DNA of 30,353 nt, taken from NCBI GenBank assembly GCA_016710985.1, contig JADJTX010000038.1:1-30353 (forward strand), read 5' to 3'. The first letter of the stretch is position 1. Each line of letters begins with the position of its first letter. A program made the position numbers and the translations under genes. Source of the stretch: Ignavibacteria bacterium. Lineage in GTDB: Bacteria; Bacteroidota; Ignavibacteria; Tepidaquicellales; Tepidaquicellaceae. This document shows, piece by piece, positions 1-6,590 of the stretch. The notes under the pieces are model-generated. The model was not told the origin of the DNA, made no database searches, and saw only the letters and a list, made by a program, of their open reading frames with translations.

Positions 1-7
1 CTGTATT

Positions 8-47
8 CGTCCGGGCATTACGGCGGTTGGTGGATAAAAGCAACACT
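8..47. repeat. Direct repeat, first copy (partner 1017-1055)
   Basis: This stretch, starting TCGTCCGGGCATTACGGCGG and continuing through TTGGTGGATAAAAGCAACAC, recurs almost unchanged at 1017-1055. Each copy lies just downstream of the stop codon of a small exported protein on the minus strand (stops at 114 and 1143). The repeat therefore marks the 3' side of two gene units. Its origin is not recognised. Confidence 0.7.
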
Positions 48-113
48 CTGACGGGGATACATCACGGGTCATGTTTCTGCTAGCGTCGTATGTGTATTGT
101 GTTCCGTTGATTG

Positions 114-695
114 TTAATCATATTTTGTCTTAAAATAAGTTATATAATAGTACCAGTTTTCGGAAACTTTTACTGGCTTCAAATAATTAAAAGGATTTGT
201 GTTTTCAAAATTATTTGTTTCATGCATCAAAACACCTACATTATATATTTCCTCTTTATTAACATTCTGAATTTTATAGTAAGGAAGAGTCTCCGGATTA
301 ATCATTTCTACATTGAAAAAAAAATTTATCCTTGTAGAATCATTAAATTCAAATCCGAGTATATTGTTCTTCTTACATTCACTTAAATAATAATTAATCA
401 ATTGATGATAATCCGTTTTTTTATTTCCGTTTGGGATGCTTAAAGAACCCGAATCAAATGTATAATTTTTCATGTCCACATTGAATGAAAAATATAAAGA
501 ATCTCCTGAAATTACATAGTTACTTCTTTGAGGCCCAAAATATTTTACACCATCATATTTCATTAATGATGATTTTTTTAAATCTTCAAAAAAAACCTCG
601 AAGTTCATTTTTGATAGATTATTTTCGGGTGATTTATTGCAGCAACAATTCAAGCCTAGAATAAATATTAGCAACAAATAAATTCTTCTAGCCAT
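114..695 (-). CDS. Hypothetical exported lipoprotein-like protein
   Basis: This is a 193-residue protein of unknown function. It begins with a hydrophobic signal (MARRIYLLLIFILGLNCCC) ending in three cysteines at residues 17-19, so a lipid-modified N-terminus is likely, although the residues before the cysteine do not match the classic lipobox well. The mature part is polar and rich in Asn, Phe and Tyr, with no recognised domain. No Shine-Dalgarno sequence is obvious before the ATG, which is usual in this phylum. Downstream lies one copy of the 8-47 direct repeat, and upstream lies the palindromic repeat at 741-816. The neighbouring gene at 1143-1721 has the same repeat arrangement but is not visibly homologous. 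Confidence 0.65.
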   Translation of the reverse strand: MARRIYLLLIFILGLNCCCNKSPENNLSKMNFEVFFEDLKKSSLMKYDGVKYFGPQRSNYVISGDSLYFSFNVDMKNYTFDSGSLSIPNGNKKTDYHQLINYYLSECKKNNILGFEFNDSTRINFFFNVEMINPETLPYYKIQNVNKEEIYNVGVLMHETNNFENTNPFNYLKPVKVSENWYYYITYFKTKYD

Positions 696-740
696 AAGAC
701 ATGTTGTTAAGTATTATTTAATTATTTTTTCCCCGCCGTC

Positions 741-816
741 GTTGGTGTTCCAAAAATTTGCATATTCTAATTTATAAAATTTATAACACACATTGTGCAA
801 ACTTTTGGTCACCAAC
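741..816. repeat. Palindromic repeat element, copy A
   Basis: The ends are GTTGGTG and CACCAAC, exact inverted repeats. Inside them, CCAAAA/TTTTGG and TTTGCA/TGCAAA also pair. The centre contains CTAATTTATAAAATTTATAA. Copy B (889-941) keeps the inner TTTGC/GCAAA part, and copy C (1805-1878) keeps nearly all of it. Confidence 0.7.
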
Positions 817-888
817 AAAAAAAAATTTACGCGAAGAGTTTTGAAAATATTCTATTCGTTCAAAACATTCATGTTACAATGTTAAATC

Positions 889-941
889 AAAGTTTGCGTA
901 TTATAATTTATAAAATTTATAACACACTGTGCAAACTTTTT
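889..941. repeat. Palindromic repeat element, truncated copy B
   Basis: This copy runs from AAAGTTTGCG to GCAAACTTTTT, with the same central TAATTTATAAAATTTATAAC as copy A. It lacks the outer GTTGGTG/CACCAAC arms. Confidence 0.6.
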
Positions 942-1016
942 TCAACAATAAAACTCTCCACCGGCGAAGCGCTTTGAAATATTCTATTGTTCAAAACATC
1001 TCCTTCGAGCTATACT

Positions 1017-1055
1017 CGTCCCGGCATTACGTCGGTTGGTGGATAAAGCAACACC
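1017..1055. repeat. Direct repeat, second copy (partner 8-47)
   Basis: This matches 8-47 with few differences (TCGTCCCGGCATTACGTCGG, then TTGGTGGATAAAGCAACAC). It lies about 90 bases from the stop codon of the minus-strand gene at 1143, mirroring the first copy's position relative to the gene at 114. Confidence 0.7.
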
Positions 1056-1142
1056 ATCCGCGGCTTCTGAAATATTCCACATCTTTATCACCCTCCCTCT
1101 TACGTCATAACGATAGGATTTGAAACTCCAAGTGTATTGTAT

Positions 1143-1721
1143 CTAATAACTAGATAGAGTTATTCCGAAAATTTCAAAAGCTTCTCTCTTAAGAGCAGCA
1201 TTTAAAACTTTTGCGCTGACGATTATTGAATCCTCTTTATATTTTGGTTTTATTGTAGTTAGGTATTGATATTTTTTGATGTCGTTGATACTGCTTATGT
1301 AACCAATTCCGAAATTCATGCGAATAGAATTTTTGTACCCAATTTTCAATAATGAATCAATACTAATTTTTAGTTTAAATTTTCTAAAATCATTTGGTTC
1401 TATAGCATACATTTCTTCCCAAGTTTCAAAATCCGAGAAATAATCATATTTGTAATTTAGAACTATTTTTGTCCACGTGCTATCTTTACCCTTAACAATT
1501 ATTAGTCTTGGTTTTTTAAATACAAAAATGTTTTCGCTAGAAACATTTTCTATTTTTATTTTCATAACAAGAGTATCCAAAGAAAAAAATTCTATTTTAT
1601 CTGTTGCAACTTCCAGCTTGATTTGATCATTTTCATAGATATACTTTTGTGTTGTTTTATTTTGAGCTACCGAAGCCAATGTCAATCCAAAATAAAATAA
1701 TAAAAATAATTTTTTAACCAT
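1143..1721 (-). CDS. Hypothetical secreted protein
   Basis: This is a 192-residue protein with a clear Sec signal peptide (MVKKLFLLFYFGLTLASVAQ, cleavage probably after AQ). The mature part alternates hydrophobic and charged residues (for example VMKIKIENVSSENIFVFKK), suggesting a small beta-sandwich. The segment around ENVSSENIFV resembles the way many bacterial Ig-like or BsuPI-like domains describe a strand pair, but this is only an impression and no family is claimed. It is on the same strand as the gene at 114-695 and shares the repeat arrangement around it. Its function is unknown. Confidence 0.65.
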   Translation of the reverse strand: MVKKLFLLFYFGLTLASVAQNKTTQKYIYENDQIKLEVATDKIEFFSLDTLVMKIKIENVSSENIFVFKKPRLIIVKGKDSTWTKIVLNYKYDYFSDFETWEEMYAIEPNDFRKFKLKISIDSLLKIGYKNSIRMNFGIGYISSINDIKKYQYLTTIKPKYKEDSIIVSAKVLNAALKREAFEIFGITLSSY

Positions 1722-2048
1722 GATGAATTACGTCTAAAAACGTTGATTATACACATCTAACCAGGTCTTATCGAAGTATTTTTTTTAAATTTTCATCCGC
1801 CGCTGTTGGTTTCCAAAAAGTTTGCATGTTCTAATTTATAAAATCTATAGAAGACATTATGCAAACTTTTTGGTCACCATAGATGACTCCCCCTTTTCAA
1901 AACCTTGAGTCCAAAAAAATATTGCTTGACATTTTCAACAGTAATTTTAAAGTTTGCCTAACTGAATGAATGACTATCAGGAAGAATATTTTCTCAAACA
2001 ATTTATAACTCAGCAAGCGCTGATTGAAATGTATCAGGAGACGGGGTG
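1722..2048. repeat. Intergenic region with palindromic repeat copy C (1805-1878)
   Basis: No gene is seen. Positions 1805-1878 hold the third copy of the palindromic element (GTTGGT...CCAAAAAGTTTGCAT and ATGCAAACTTTTTGGTCACC). The rest is AT-rich sequence leading to an AGGAG Shine-Dalgarno at 2036-2040 for the next gene. Confidence 0.6.
2036..2040 (+). promoter_or_regulatory. Shine-Dalgarno supporting the repeat gene at 2049
   Basis: AGGAG lies eight bases before the ATG at 2049 (five before the in-frame GTG at 2046). A good ribosome site is uncommon in this window, so it favours the plus-strand reading over the other open frames in the repeat. Confidence 0.45.
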
Positions 2049-2765
2049 ATGGTCAGCAGTTCAGAAGCAGTAATGAACAGATCAGAAGCAACTTTGACCA
2101 GAACAAAAGCAGTAATGACCGGAACAGAATCAGTAATCAAGAATTCAGAACCCGGAATCAAGAATTCAGAACCGGGAATCAAGAATTCAGAATCAGTAAT
2201 CAAGAATTCAGAACCAGGAATCAAGAATTCAGAACCCGGAATCAAGAATTCAGAACCGGGAATCAAGAATTCAGAACCGGGAATCAAGAATTCAGAACCA
2301 GTAATCAAGAATTCAGAACCAGTAATCAAGAATTCAGAATCAGTAATCAAGAATTCAGAATCAGTAATCAAGAATTCAAAAGTAATAATGACCAAAACCA
2401 AATCAACAAATAAGAATTCAAACCCGGCAATGAAGAATTCAAAAGCAAATATTAAAAGATCAGGCAATAAGAGCTACGGGATCGGCTATTATGTTAACAA
2501 AGGGAGAAATAATATTACTATTCTTGACGAATTCTTTACGACTGCAGATTCATACCTTCATTACTCGAACAATATTTTATTCGAAATAAACAGAAGCAGC
2601 ACGGCGCTGCTCATTCTGATGATAATCACAGACAGCAGCGGGTGTATTGTGAAGCTGTTACTGCTTATCTCAGAGAAAAGCCGGCGAATCAAAAACATCC
2701 CGCTCGTTTACCGCGGAAAGATCTTTGACGGTATCATTGAACGCTATTGCGGCGTCCCTCCATAA
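2049..2765 (+). CDS. Seven-residue-repeat protein of unknown function
   Basis: The reading frame gives about 238 residues. Roughly residues 5-140 are consecutive seven-residue units: the outer ones are diverged (VMNRSEA, TLTRTKA, IMTKTKS, AMKNSKA) and the inner twelve are nearly identical (VIKNSEP, GIKNSEP, VIKNSES). The last 100 residues are non-repetitive (from KSYGIGYYVNKG to IIERYCGVPP), with a hydrophobic stretch around STALLILMIITDSSG. There is no signal peptide. The repeat is also open in a second plus frame and on the minus strand (2003-2467), because 21 bp is a multiple of three and the unit lacks stops, so openness alone proves nothing. The ribosome site and the open non-repeat tail favour this frame. 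It may equally be a non-coding satellite. Confidence 0.4.
   Translation: MVSSSEAVMNRSEATLTRTKAVMTGTESVIKNSEPGIKNSEPGIKNSESVIKNSEPGIKNSEPGIKNSEPGIKNSEPGIKNSEPVIKNSEPVIKNSESVIKNSESVIKNSKVIMTKTKSTNKNSNPAMKNSKANIKRSGNKSYGIGYYVNKGRNNITILDEFFTTADSYLHYSNNILFEINRSSTALLILMIITDSSGCIVKLLLLISEKSRRIKNIPLVYRGKIFDGIIERYCGVPP
2130..2381. repeat. Tandem 21-bp repeat, 12 near-perfect units
   Basis: The unit is AATCAAGAATTCAGAACCNG followed by G, or a variant with TCAGT/CCAGT in place of CCNGG. Twelve nearly identical units run head to tail, with diverged units on both sides (about 2050-2130 and 2381-2460). Each inner unit carries a GAATTC palindrome, 14 in all counting two downstream variants. Most variation falls at one position, the third base of a Pro codon in the plus frame. 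Confidence 0.85.
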
Positions 2766-2825
2766 TTTCCTTACTGATTTAAAAATTAAAATTTTAAAGG
2801 TCACTTAGTTACAGATGCTGACCAT

Positions 2826-2876
2826 GGCTGATTTCAACCGGATCACATGAACATATATCCGGAATTAAAATCAGCC
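2826..2876. terminator. Two-stem hairpin between the repeat gene and the 2927 gene
   Basis: GGCTGATTT (2826-2834) pairs with AAATCAGCC (2868-2876), and inside it CCGGAT (2838-2843) pairs with ATCCGG (2857-2862). It ends 50 bases before the ATG at 2927. There is no T-run directly after the stem, so it could be a terminator of the upstream gene, a leader structure for the next one, or a diverged repeat. Confidence 0.4.
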
Positions 2877-2926
2877 GGCAATAACAACAACAAAAATTTT
2901 TATAAATTTAAATTTAGTAAACAATT

Positions 2927-3661
2927 ATGGCAAACAATAGAAGCGCTTCTTTGGAAGCAAGGCTGAAGAACAATAAAGACCTCGTTACTTCATTAAAAGA
3001 ATATTCATTATACTCACCAACCTCAGAGGATATAAAAGCCGGAACATTTGAAAGTTTCGTAAACCTCGTAGACGATGCGATCACACCTTTCAAGACATCA
3101 ACCGGCGCATTGACCACTGCCAACAAGCAGGCTAAAGATGTTTTTACAAAGCTTGACCGAATAAGTAAAGACGTACGCGCAGAAATTTGTGAAGTGAAAG
3201 GCAAAGACAGTGATGAATGGAACCAGGTGGACAAAATTGTAAAAGTCATTACAGGAGAAAATATCTCTGATCATTCAAAGATTGAAACAAATAACATTAA
3301 AAGAGAAAAAGAAGGTGAACCTGAACCGGAATTCAATTCTGTTTCAAGACAGGATTATAAATCCAAGCTGGGAAATTTCCGGTCTCTTACAGGCTTGCTG
3401 AGAAACTATGAATTCTATAATCCGTCAGATCCATTAATTTCAATGTCAGCGCTTGAAGCGTTTGAAGCGGAAGCTGCCGGTATATTGTCTTCAGTGAGTT
3501 CGGCAGAAACAAAATATGTAACTGAAAGAAGCCGCATCATTCACTACTTCAATGACAAAGGCGGATTGAAAGACCGCGCACAAAGAGCTAAGGTGCATGT
3601 GAAAAGAAAGTATGGATTTTCCTCGCCGGAGTATAAGGCATTAACTAATAAGAGATACTGA
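2927..3661 (+). CDS. Uncharacterised helical protein with an internal duplication
   Basis: This is a 244-residue, charged, mostly helical protein with no signal peptide. The two halves resemble each other: LVTSLKEYSLYSPTSEDI in the first half aligns with LTGLLRNYEFYNPSDPLI in the second. Each half ends in a KGKDSDEWNQVDKIV- or YGFSSPEYKALTNKRY-type segment. From memory this matches a widespread but uncharacterised group of Bacteroidetes proteins whose units end in FGxxSPxYKxV; that is recall, not a search result. The start ATG follows an AT-rich leader without a Shine-Dalgarno. A two-stem hairpin lies 50 bases upstream. The function is unknown. Confidence 0.75.
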   Translation: MANNRSASLEARLKNNKDLVTSLKEYSLYSPTSEDIKAGTFESFVNLVDDAITPFKTSTGALTTANKQAKDVFTKLDRISKDVRAEICEVKGKDSDEWNQVDKIVKVITGENISDHSKIETNNIKREKEGEPEPEFNSVSRQDYKSKLGNFRSLTGLLRNYEFYNPSDPLISMSALEAFEAEAAGILSSVSSAETKYVTERSRIIHYFNDKGGLKDRAQRAKVHVKRKYGFSSPEYKALTNKRY

Positions 3662-4262
3662 GCAGTTAGCAGTTAGAGTTAATAGAGTAGTTAAAGTTAA
3701 TAGTTAGTAGTTTATGATAATTGATGAAAAGCAAGGGCAGATATTGCTTCGGTTTTTTTTTTAGAAATTGTTCAACTTACATTTTCTTATATTTGAGAAC
3801 AAAGTATTTTTATCGTTCCTACCTTAATCATTAAATTGAAATAACTCCCTTTGTCATTTCCGCGTGCTATATGGCGGGAATCAATCATTAAATCTTGAGA
3901 ACGATTATAATAATCCCACATTAATGCCGCGGAAAAAGGGACTTTGTACAATGGAGTTCGAACAATCTGTTAAAAATATAGCTTCATTAAATAAAAAAGT
4001 AAAAGGATTTACAGAACAAAAGTGGCAGCTTTCTGGTCCAAACTAATGATACAGGTTCTATTCAAAAGAAAAACAAATTAAAAAATGGAGCAAATGTAAT
4101 CAGATTGTGAAATGAAAATCCGAATCAAGATGTTTTTTTGAAGCAGCAAATGTAATTTTTTGATTATAAAAGTTATATTGGATTGAAGAGGGATGACAAG
4201 CTTTGTTTTCAACTTTCTATTTAGTAATTAGTAATTAGTAATTAGTAATTAGTAATTAGTAA
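3662..4262. other. 600-base gap with degenerate repeats
   Basis: No convincing gene is present. Just after the stop there is a run of AGTTA/GTTAATAG words (3662-3715). Positions 3852-3886 hold a repeat of the GTCATTTCCGCGTGC...GGCGGGAATC type, related to the pair at 5309-5424. A short frame starting MEFEQSVKNIASLNKKVKG (ATG at 3951) ends at 4046; its opening faintly recalls type I restriction R-subunit N-termini, but it is too short to call. Positions 4221-4264 are a TTAGTAA tandem array. Confidence 0.5.
3852..3886. repeat. REP-like repeat, GTCATTTCCGCGTGC type
   Basis: TGTCATTTCCGCGTGC, a six-base spacer, then GGCGGGAATC: a short hairpin unit matching both arms of the structure at 5309-5424. 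Elements of the form GTCATTCCCGCG...GCGGGAATCC are known in many bacteria as dispersed repeats. Confidence 0.6.
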
Positions 4263-4264
4263 TT
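4221..4264. repeat. Tandem TTAGTAA array (7-bp unit)
   Basis: About six copies of TTAGTAA abut, and supply, the stop codon of the minus-strand permease gene ending at 4263. Confidence 0.8.
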
Positions 4265-5170
4265 AAAAAGGTACTCCATCAGCAGCGGGCGGTTTGGTCT
4301 TTCCGATAAATCCGATGAGTACAAGAACTGTTATAATATAAGGAAGCATTTGTATGAACTGTGACGGTATGTCTGTTCCCGATACCTGCAACGTGATCTC
4401 AAGCGCTTCAAATGCAGAGAACATTAAGCAGGCGAAGAAAATGTTTACAGGTTTCCATTTACCTATTATCATTGCAGCAAGCGCAATGTAGCCTCTTCCG
4501 CAATCATTCCGTCGCTGTATGAGTTCTGTCCCGACGCAAGCCATATCCCTGCAAGCGAACTTAAAAATCCGCTGATCATTACTCCGTATAATTTATATCT
4601 TCTGACTTTTATTCCCAGACTCTCGGCAGCCCACGGATTTTCACCTGCAGACCGCAGACGCAGTCCGAATTTTGTTTTATACAAAACGAATCCGGAAATA
4701 AATATTAAAGCGAAACAGAAAATGGTAATGTAATCTGAAAAGACAGCGTTGAGAACCGGGATTGATTCGAATAAATTGAGATCCGGCAACCCTTCAATAC
4801 GCTCGGTGTTACTCGAACTTTTAAAAATATATACCATTAAAAATTTTGTGATCCCTGCAATGAGTAAATTGAAACCAACTCCTGTTACGATCTGATTTAT
4901 TTTCAGCTTAACTGTAAACAACGCAAAGAGAATACTGAATAATAAGTTAACGAATATTGTTAAAATTATTGCATAAGTAAGATTATGTGTTACAATTGAA
5001 AACAAAGCAAAGCTGAACGCAGAAAGATTCATGAACCCTTCAATGGAAATATTAATTACTCCTCCCCTTTCGGAAAAATTAGCTGCGCTTGCTCCCAGAT
5101 AGAACGGAGTCATCAGCCGCAGGACCTGTGCGAGAAATGTTAATGATAATATTGAAGTAACTATTTCCAT
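4263..5170 (-). CDS. Nucleoside-type ABC transporter permease (NupQ/YufQ-like), frameshifted
   Basis: This is the second inner-membrane permease of a BmpA/Nup-type importer, a family that moves nucleosides. The N-terminal 230 residues (4469-5170) carry family features such as MTPFYLGASAANFSERGGV, IEGFMNLSAF and GLRLRSAGENPWAAESLGI. The remaining part (4263-4496) continues in another frame as GRGYIALAAMIIGKWKPVNI, the family's usual segment directly after YSDGMIA. One base is missing in the CC at about 4498-4499; restoring it gives MIAGRGYIAL and a normal-length protein of about 303 residues. It is last in the three-gene set and is separated from the first permease by a repeat-filled gap. The shift may be a real mutation or a sequencing error. 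Substrate is inferred from the family only. Confidence 0.85.
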
Positions 5171-5552
5171 TTAGAATTATTCCGGTTAATATTTACCACA
5201 GAGCACAGAGGACACTGAGTTTCACAAAGTAACTATTGATTATTTTTTTATATTTTATTTTCAAATTTGAATATTTCATTACTTAGAGCCTTCCGAAAAA
5301 CCCTTACTGTCATCCCCGCGTGCTTTTAGCGGGGATCCAATCACCAGGTTTTGAATTAGAATCACATTTTATTGATTGGATGACCCAGAGGGTACCCCCG
5401 CCAGGAGCACGCGGGAATGACAGCTTTTTTGATTTTTCAGAAGTTTCTACTTAATAATTTATTAATTAAAGTGTTTATCATACAATCTCTGTGCACCTCT
5501 GTGCTCTCCGCTCTTCTCTGTGGTAAATGGTATCAGACAGGAGAAGAGTTGT
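5171..5552. repeat. 382-base gap filled by two nested inverted repeats
   Basis: The outer pair is ATTTACCACAGAG at 5191-5203 and its complement CTCTGTGGTAAAT near 5515-5527, each followed inwards by further CACAGAG/CTCTGTG words. The inner pair is a REP-like element at 5309-5344 and 5371-5424. This block separates two genes of one transporter and contains no credible gene. Confidence 0.65.
5309..5424. repeat. REP-like inverted pair, GTCATCCCCGCGTGC type
   Basis: The left arm reads GTCATCCCCGCGTGC then GCGGGGATCCAATC. The right arm is its inverted relative, GATTGGATGAC ... GAGCACGCGGGAATGACAG. The third relative is at 3852-3886. A terminator-like T-run follows the right arm (AGCTTTTTTGATTTTT). 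Confidence 0.7.
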
Positions 5553-6590
5553 TTAATTTTTCATTTCATAATAATTATTCACCAGCCTGTCTATCGAAAG
5601 TATCGCTAATATTATTATCCCCTGTACAACAAGCATTATTTCCTTCGGAACAAGTTGATTAACAGACAACCCGCCGTAATCCAGCACTGCAAAAAGCAGT
5701 GATGAAAATATTACTCCAATTGGATTATTCTTAGCAAGCAATGCAACTGCAATCGCAGTGAAGCCGACGTTATTCGAAAATCCAAGTTCGTAAAAACCTT
5801 TGTATCCGAAAACAAAATTAATCCCCACTAAAGACGTAATACCTGCTCCGAGAAAAAAAGCAATAAGAATTATTTTGTCTGTCTTAAGTCCAATGTATCT
5901 TGAAGCTGTTTCATTGAATCCGACAGCGCGAAGCCTGTATCCGAATTTTGTTTTATAGATAAGTACATAAGTAAGTATAGAAACTAATATTGCGATAAGA
6001 AATGCCGCATTTAAAGATGATCCGTTAAAGAATGGTATATAGTCCGACAACTTGAATAGCATATCGGTCTCAGCAATCTTTTCCGTGCGCATTGTTGCCT
6101 TCACTGCAAAGAATTCCAGCAGAAAATAATTTACAAGAGCGAGTATTATGAAGTTGAACATGATGGTTGTGATGACCTCATTCACGCCTTTCTTTACTTT
6201 GATGTAAGCAGGTATCAGTCCGAATATTCCGCTGACAATGAATCCGCAAACGATGCATAATAATAAGAGTAACGGAAAAGGAAGGAATGAAAACTTCAGA
6301 GCAACTATTGCAATTATAAACGATCCTGCATTGAGCTGACCTTCAGCGCCGATATTAAACAGCGAAGCGTGAAAACAAATCGCCAGCCCGCATCCGCATA
6401 TTATCAAAGGTGTGGCTTTGAATAATGTCTGCCCTATTCCGTATCCGCTTGTGAATACTTCATTGAATATTATCGTGAATATCTCCGCGGGGTTTTGATT
6501 TATAAAGAGAAGAAGCAATGAGACAATGACGAGAGTAACTGCAAGTGATAAGGAAACTGATATTAAATTTATTTTCGTCTTAATGCTCAC
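5553..6590 (-). CDS. Nucleoside-type ABC transporter permease (NupP/YufP-like)
   Basis: This is a 345-residue membrane protein with about eight to ten hydrophobic segments. It is recognised by ATPLIICGCGLAICFHASLF, FNIGAEGQLNAGSF, KVKKGVNEVITTIMFNFI and FGYRLRAVGFNETASRYIGL, all typical of the first permease in Nup/BmpA importers. It starts with GTG at 6590, and this GTG overlaps the TGA stop of the ATPase gene (a GTGA junction), indicating translational coupling. It should pair with the permease at 4263-5170 to form the channel. No solute-binding lipoprotein gene lies in the window, so that subunit is either encoded elsewhere or missing. Confidence 0.9.
   Translation of the reverse strand: MSIKTKINLISVSLSLAVTLVIVSLLLLFINQNPAEIFTIIFNEVFTSGYGIGQTLFKATPLIICGCGLAICFHASLFNIGAEGQLNAGSFIIAIVALKFSFLPFPLLLLLCIVCGFIVSGIFGLIPAYIKVKKGVNEVITTIMFNFIILALVNYFLLEFFAVKATMRTEKIAETDMLFKLSDYIPFFNGSSLNAAFLIAILVSILTYVLIYKTKFGYRLRAVGFNETASRYIGLKTDKIILIAFFLGAGITSLVGINFVFGYKGFYELGFSNNVGFTAIAVALLAKNNPIGVIFSSLLFAVLDYGGLSVNQLVPKEIMLVVQGIIILAILSIDRLVNNYYEMKN

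Larger units (their letters stand above)
696..1142. repeat. Intergenic repeat cluster between the two small exported-protein genes
   Basis: No gene was recognised in these 447 bases. They hold a complete palindromic element (741-816), a truncated copy (889-941), two copies of a word of the form CGAAG-N4-TTTGAAA-TATTCTATT-GTTCAAAACAT (832-869 and 965-999), and the second copy of the direct repeat (1017-1055). Short open frames here read only through repeat sequence. Confidence 0.65.

Noticed and set aside
741..816. Palindrome with GTTGGTG and CACCAAC ends as an integron attC site
   Set aside because: attC sites run from RYYYAAC to GTTRRRY. Here the order is GTT...AAC, the boxes do not fit fully, and no integrase gene is in the window.
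795..1123. Short plus-strand frames through the repeats (MQTF...)
   Set aside because: They read only through palindromic and direct repeats, and their similarity to each other reflects the DNA repeat.
2003..2467. Minus-strand open frame with SEFLIPG repeats
   Set aside because: It is open because the 21-bp unit has no stop in that frame. It has no ribosome site and no non-repeat domain of its own, so the plus frame is preferred, though not proven.
3951..4046. MEFEQSVKNIASLNKKVKG as the remnant of a type I restriction R subunit
   Set aside because: Only a faint likeness over about 20 residues and no continuation in any frame.
5417..5662. Plus-strand frame of 81 codons
   Set aside because: It covers the hairpin region and the antisense end of a real permease gene, with no domain or ribosome site.
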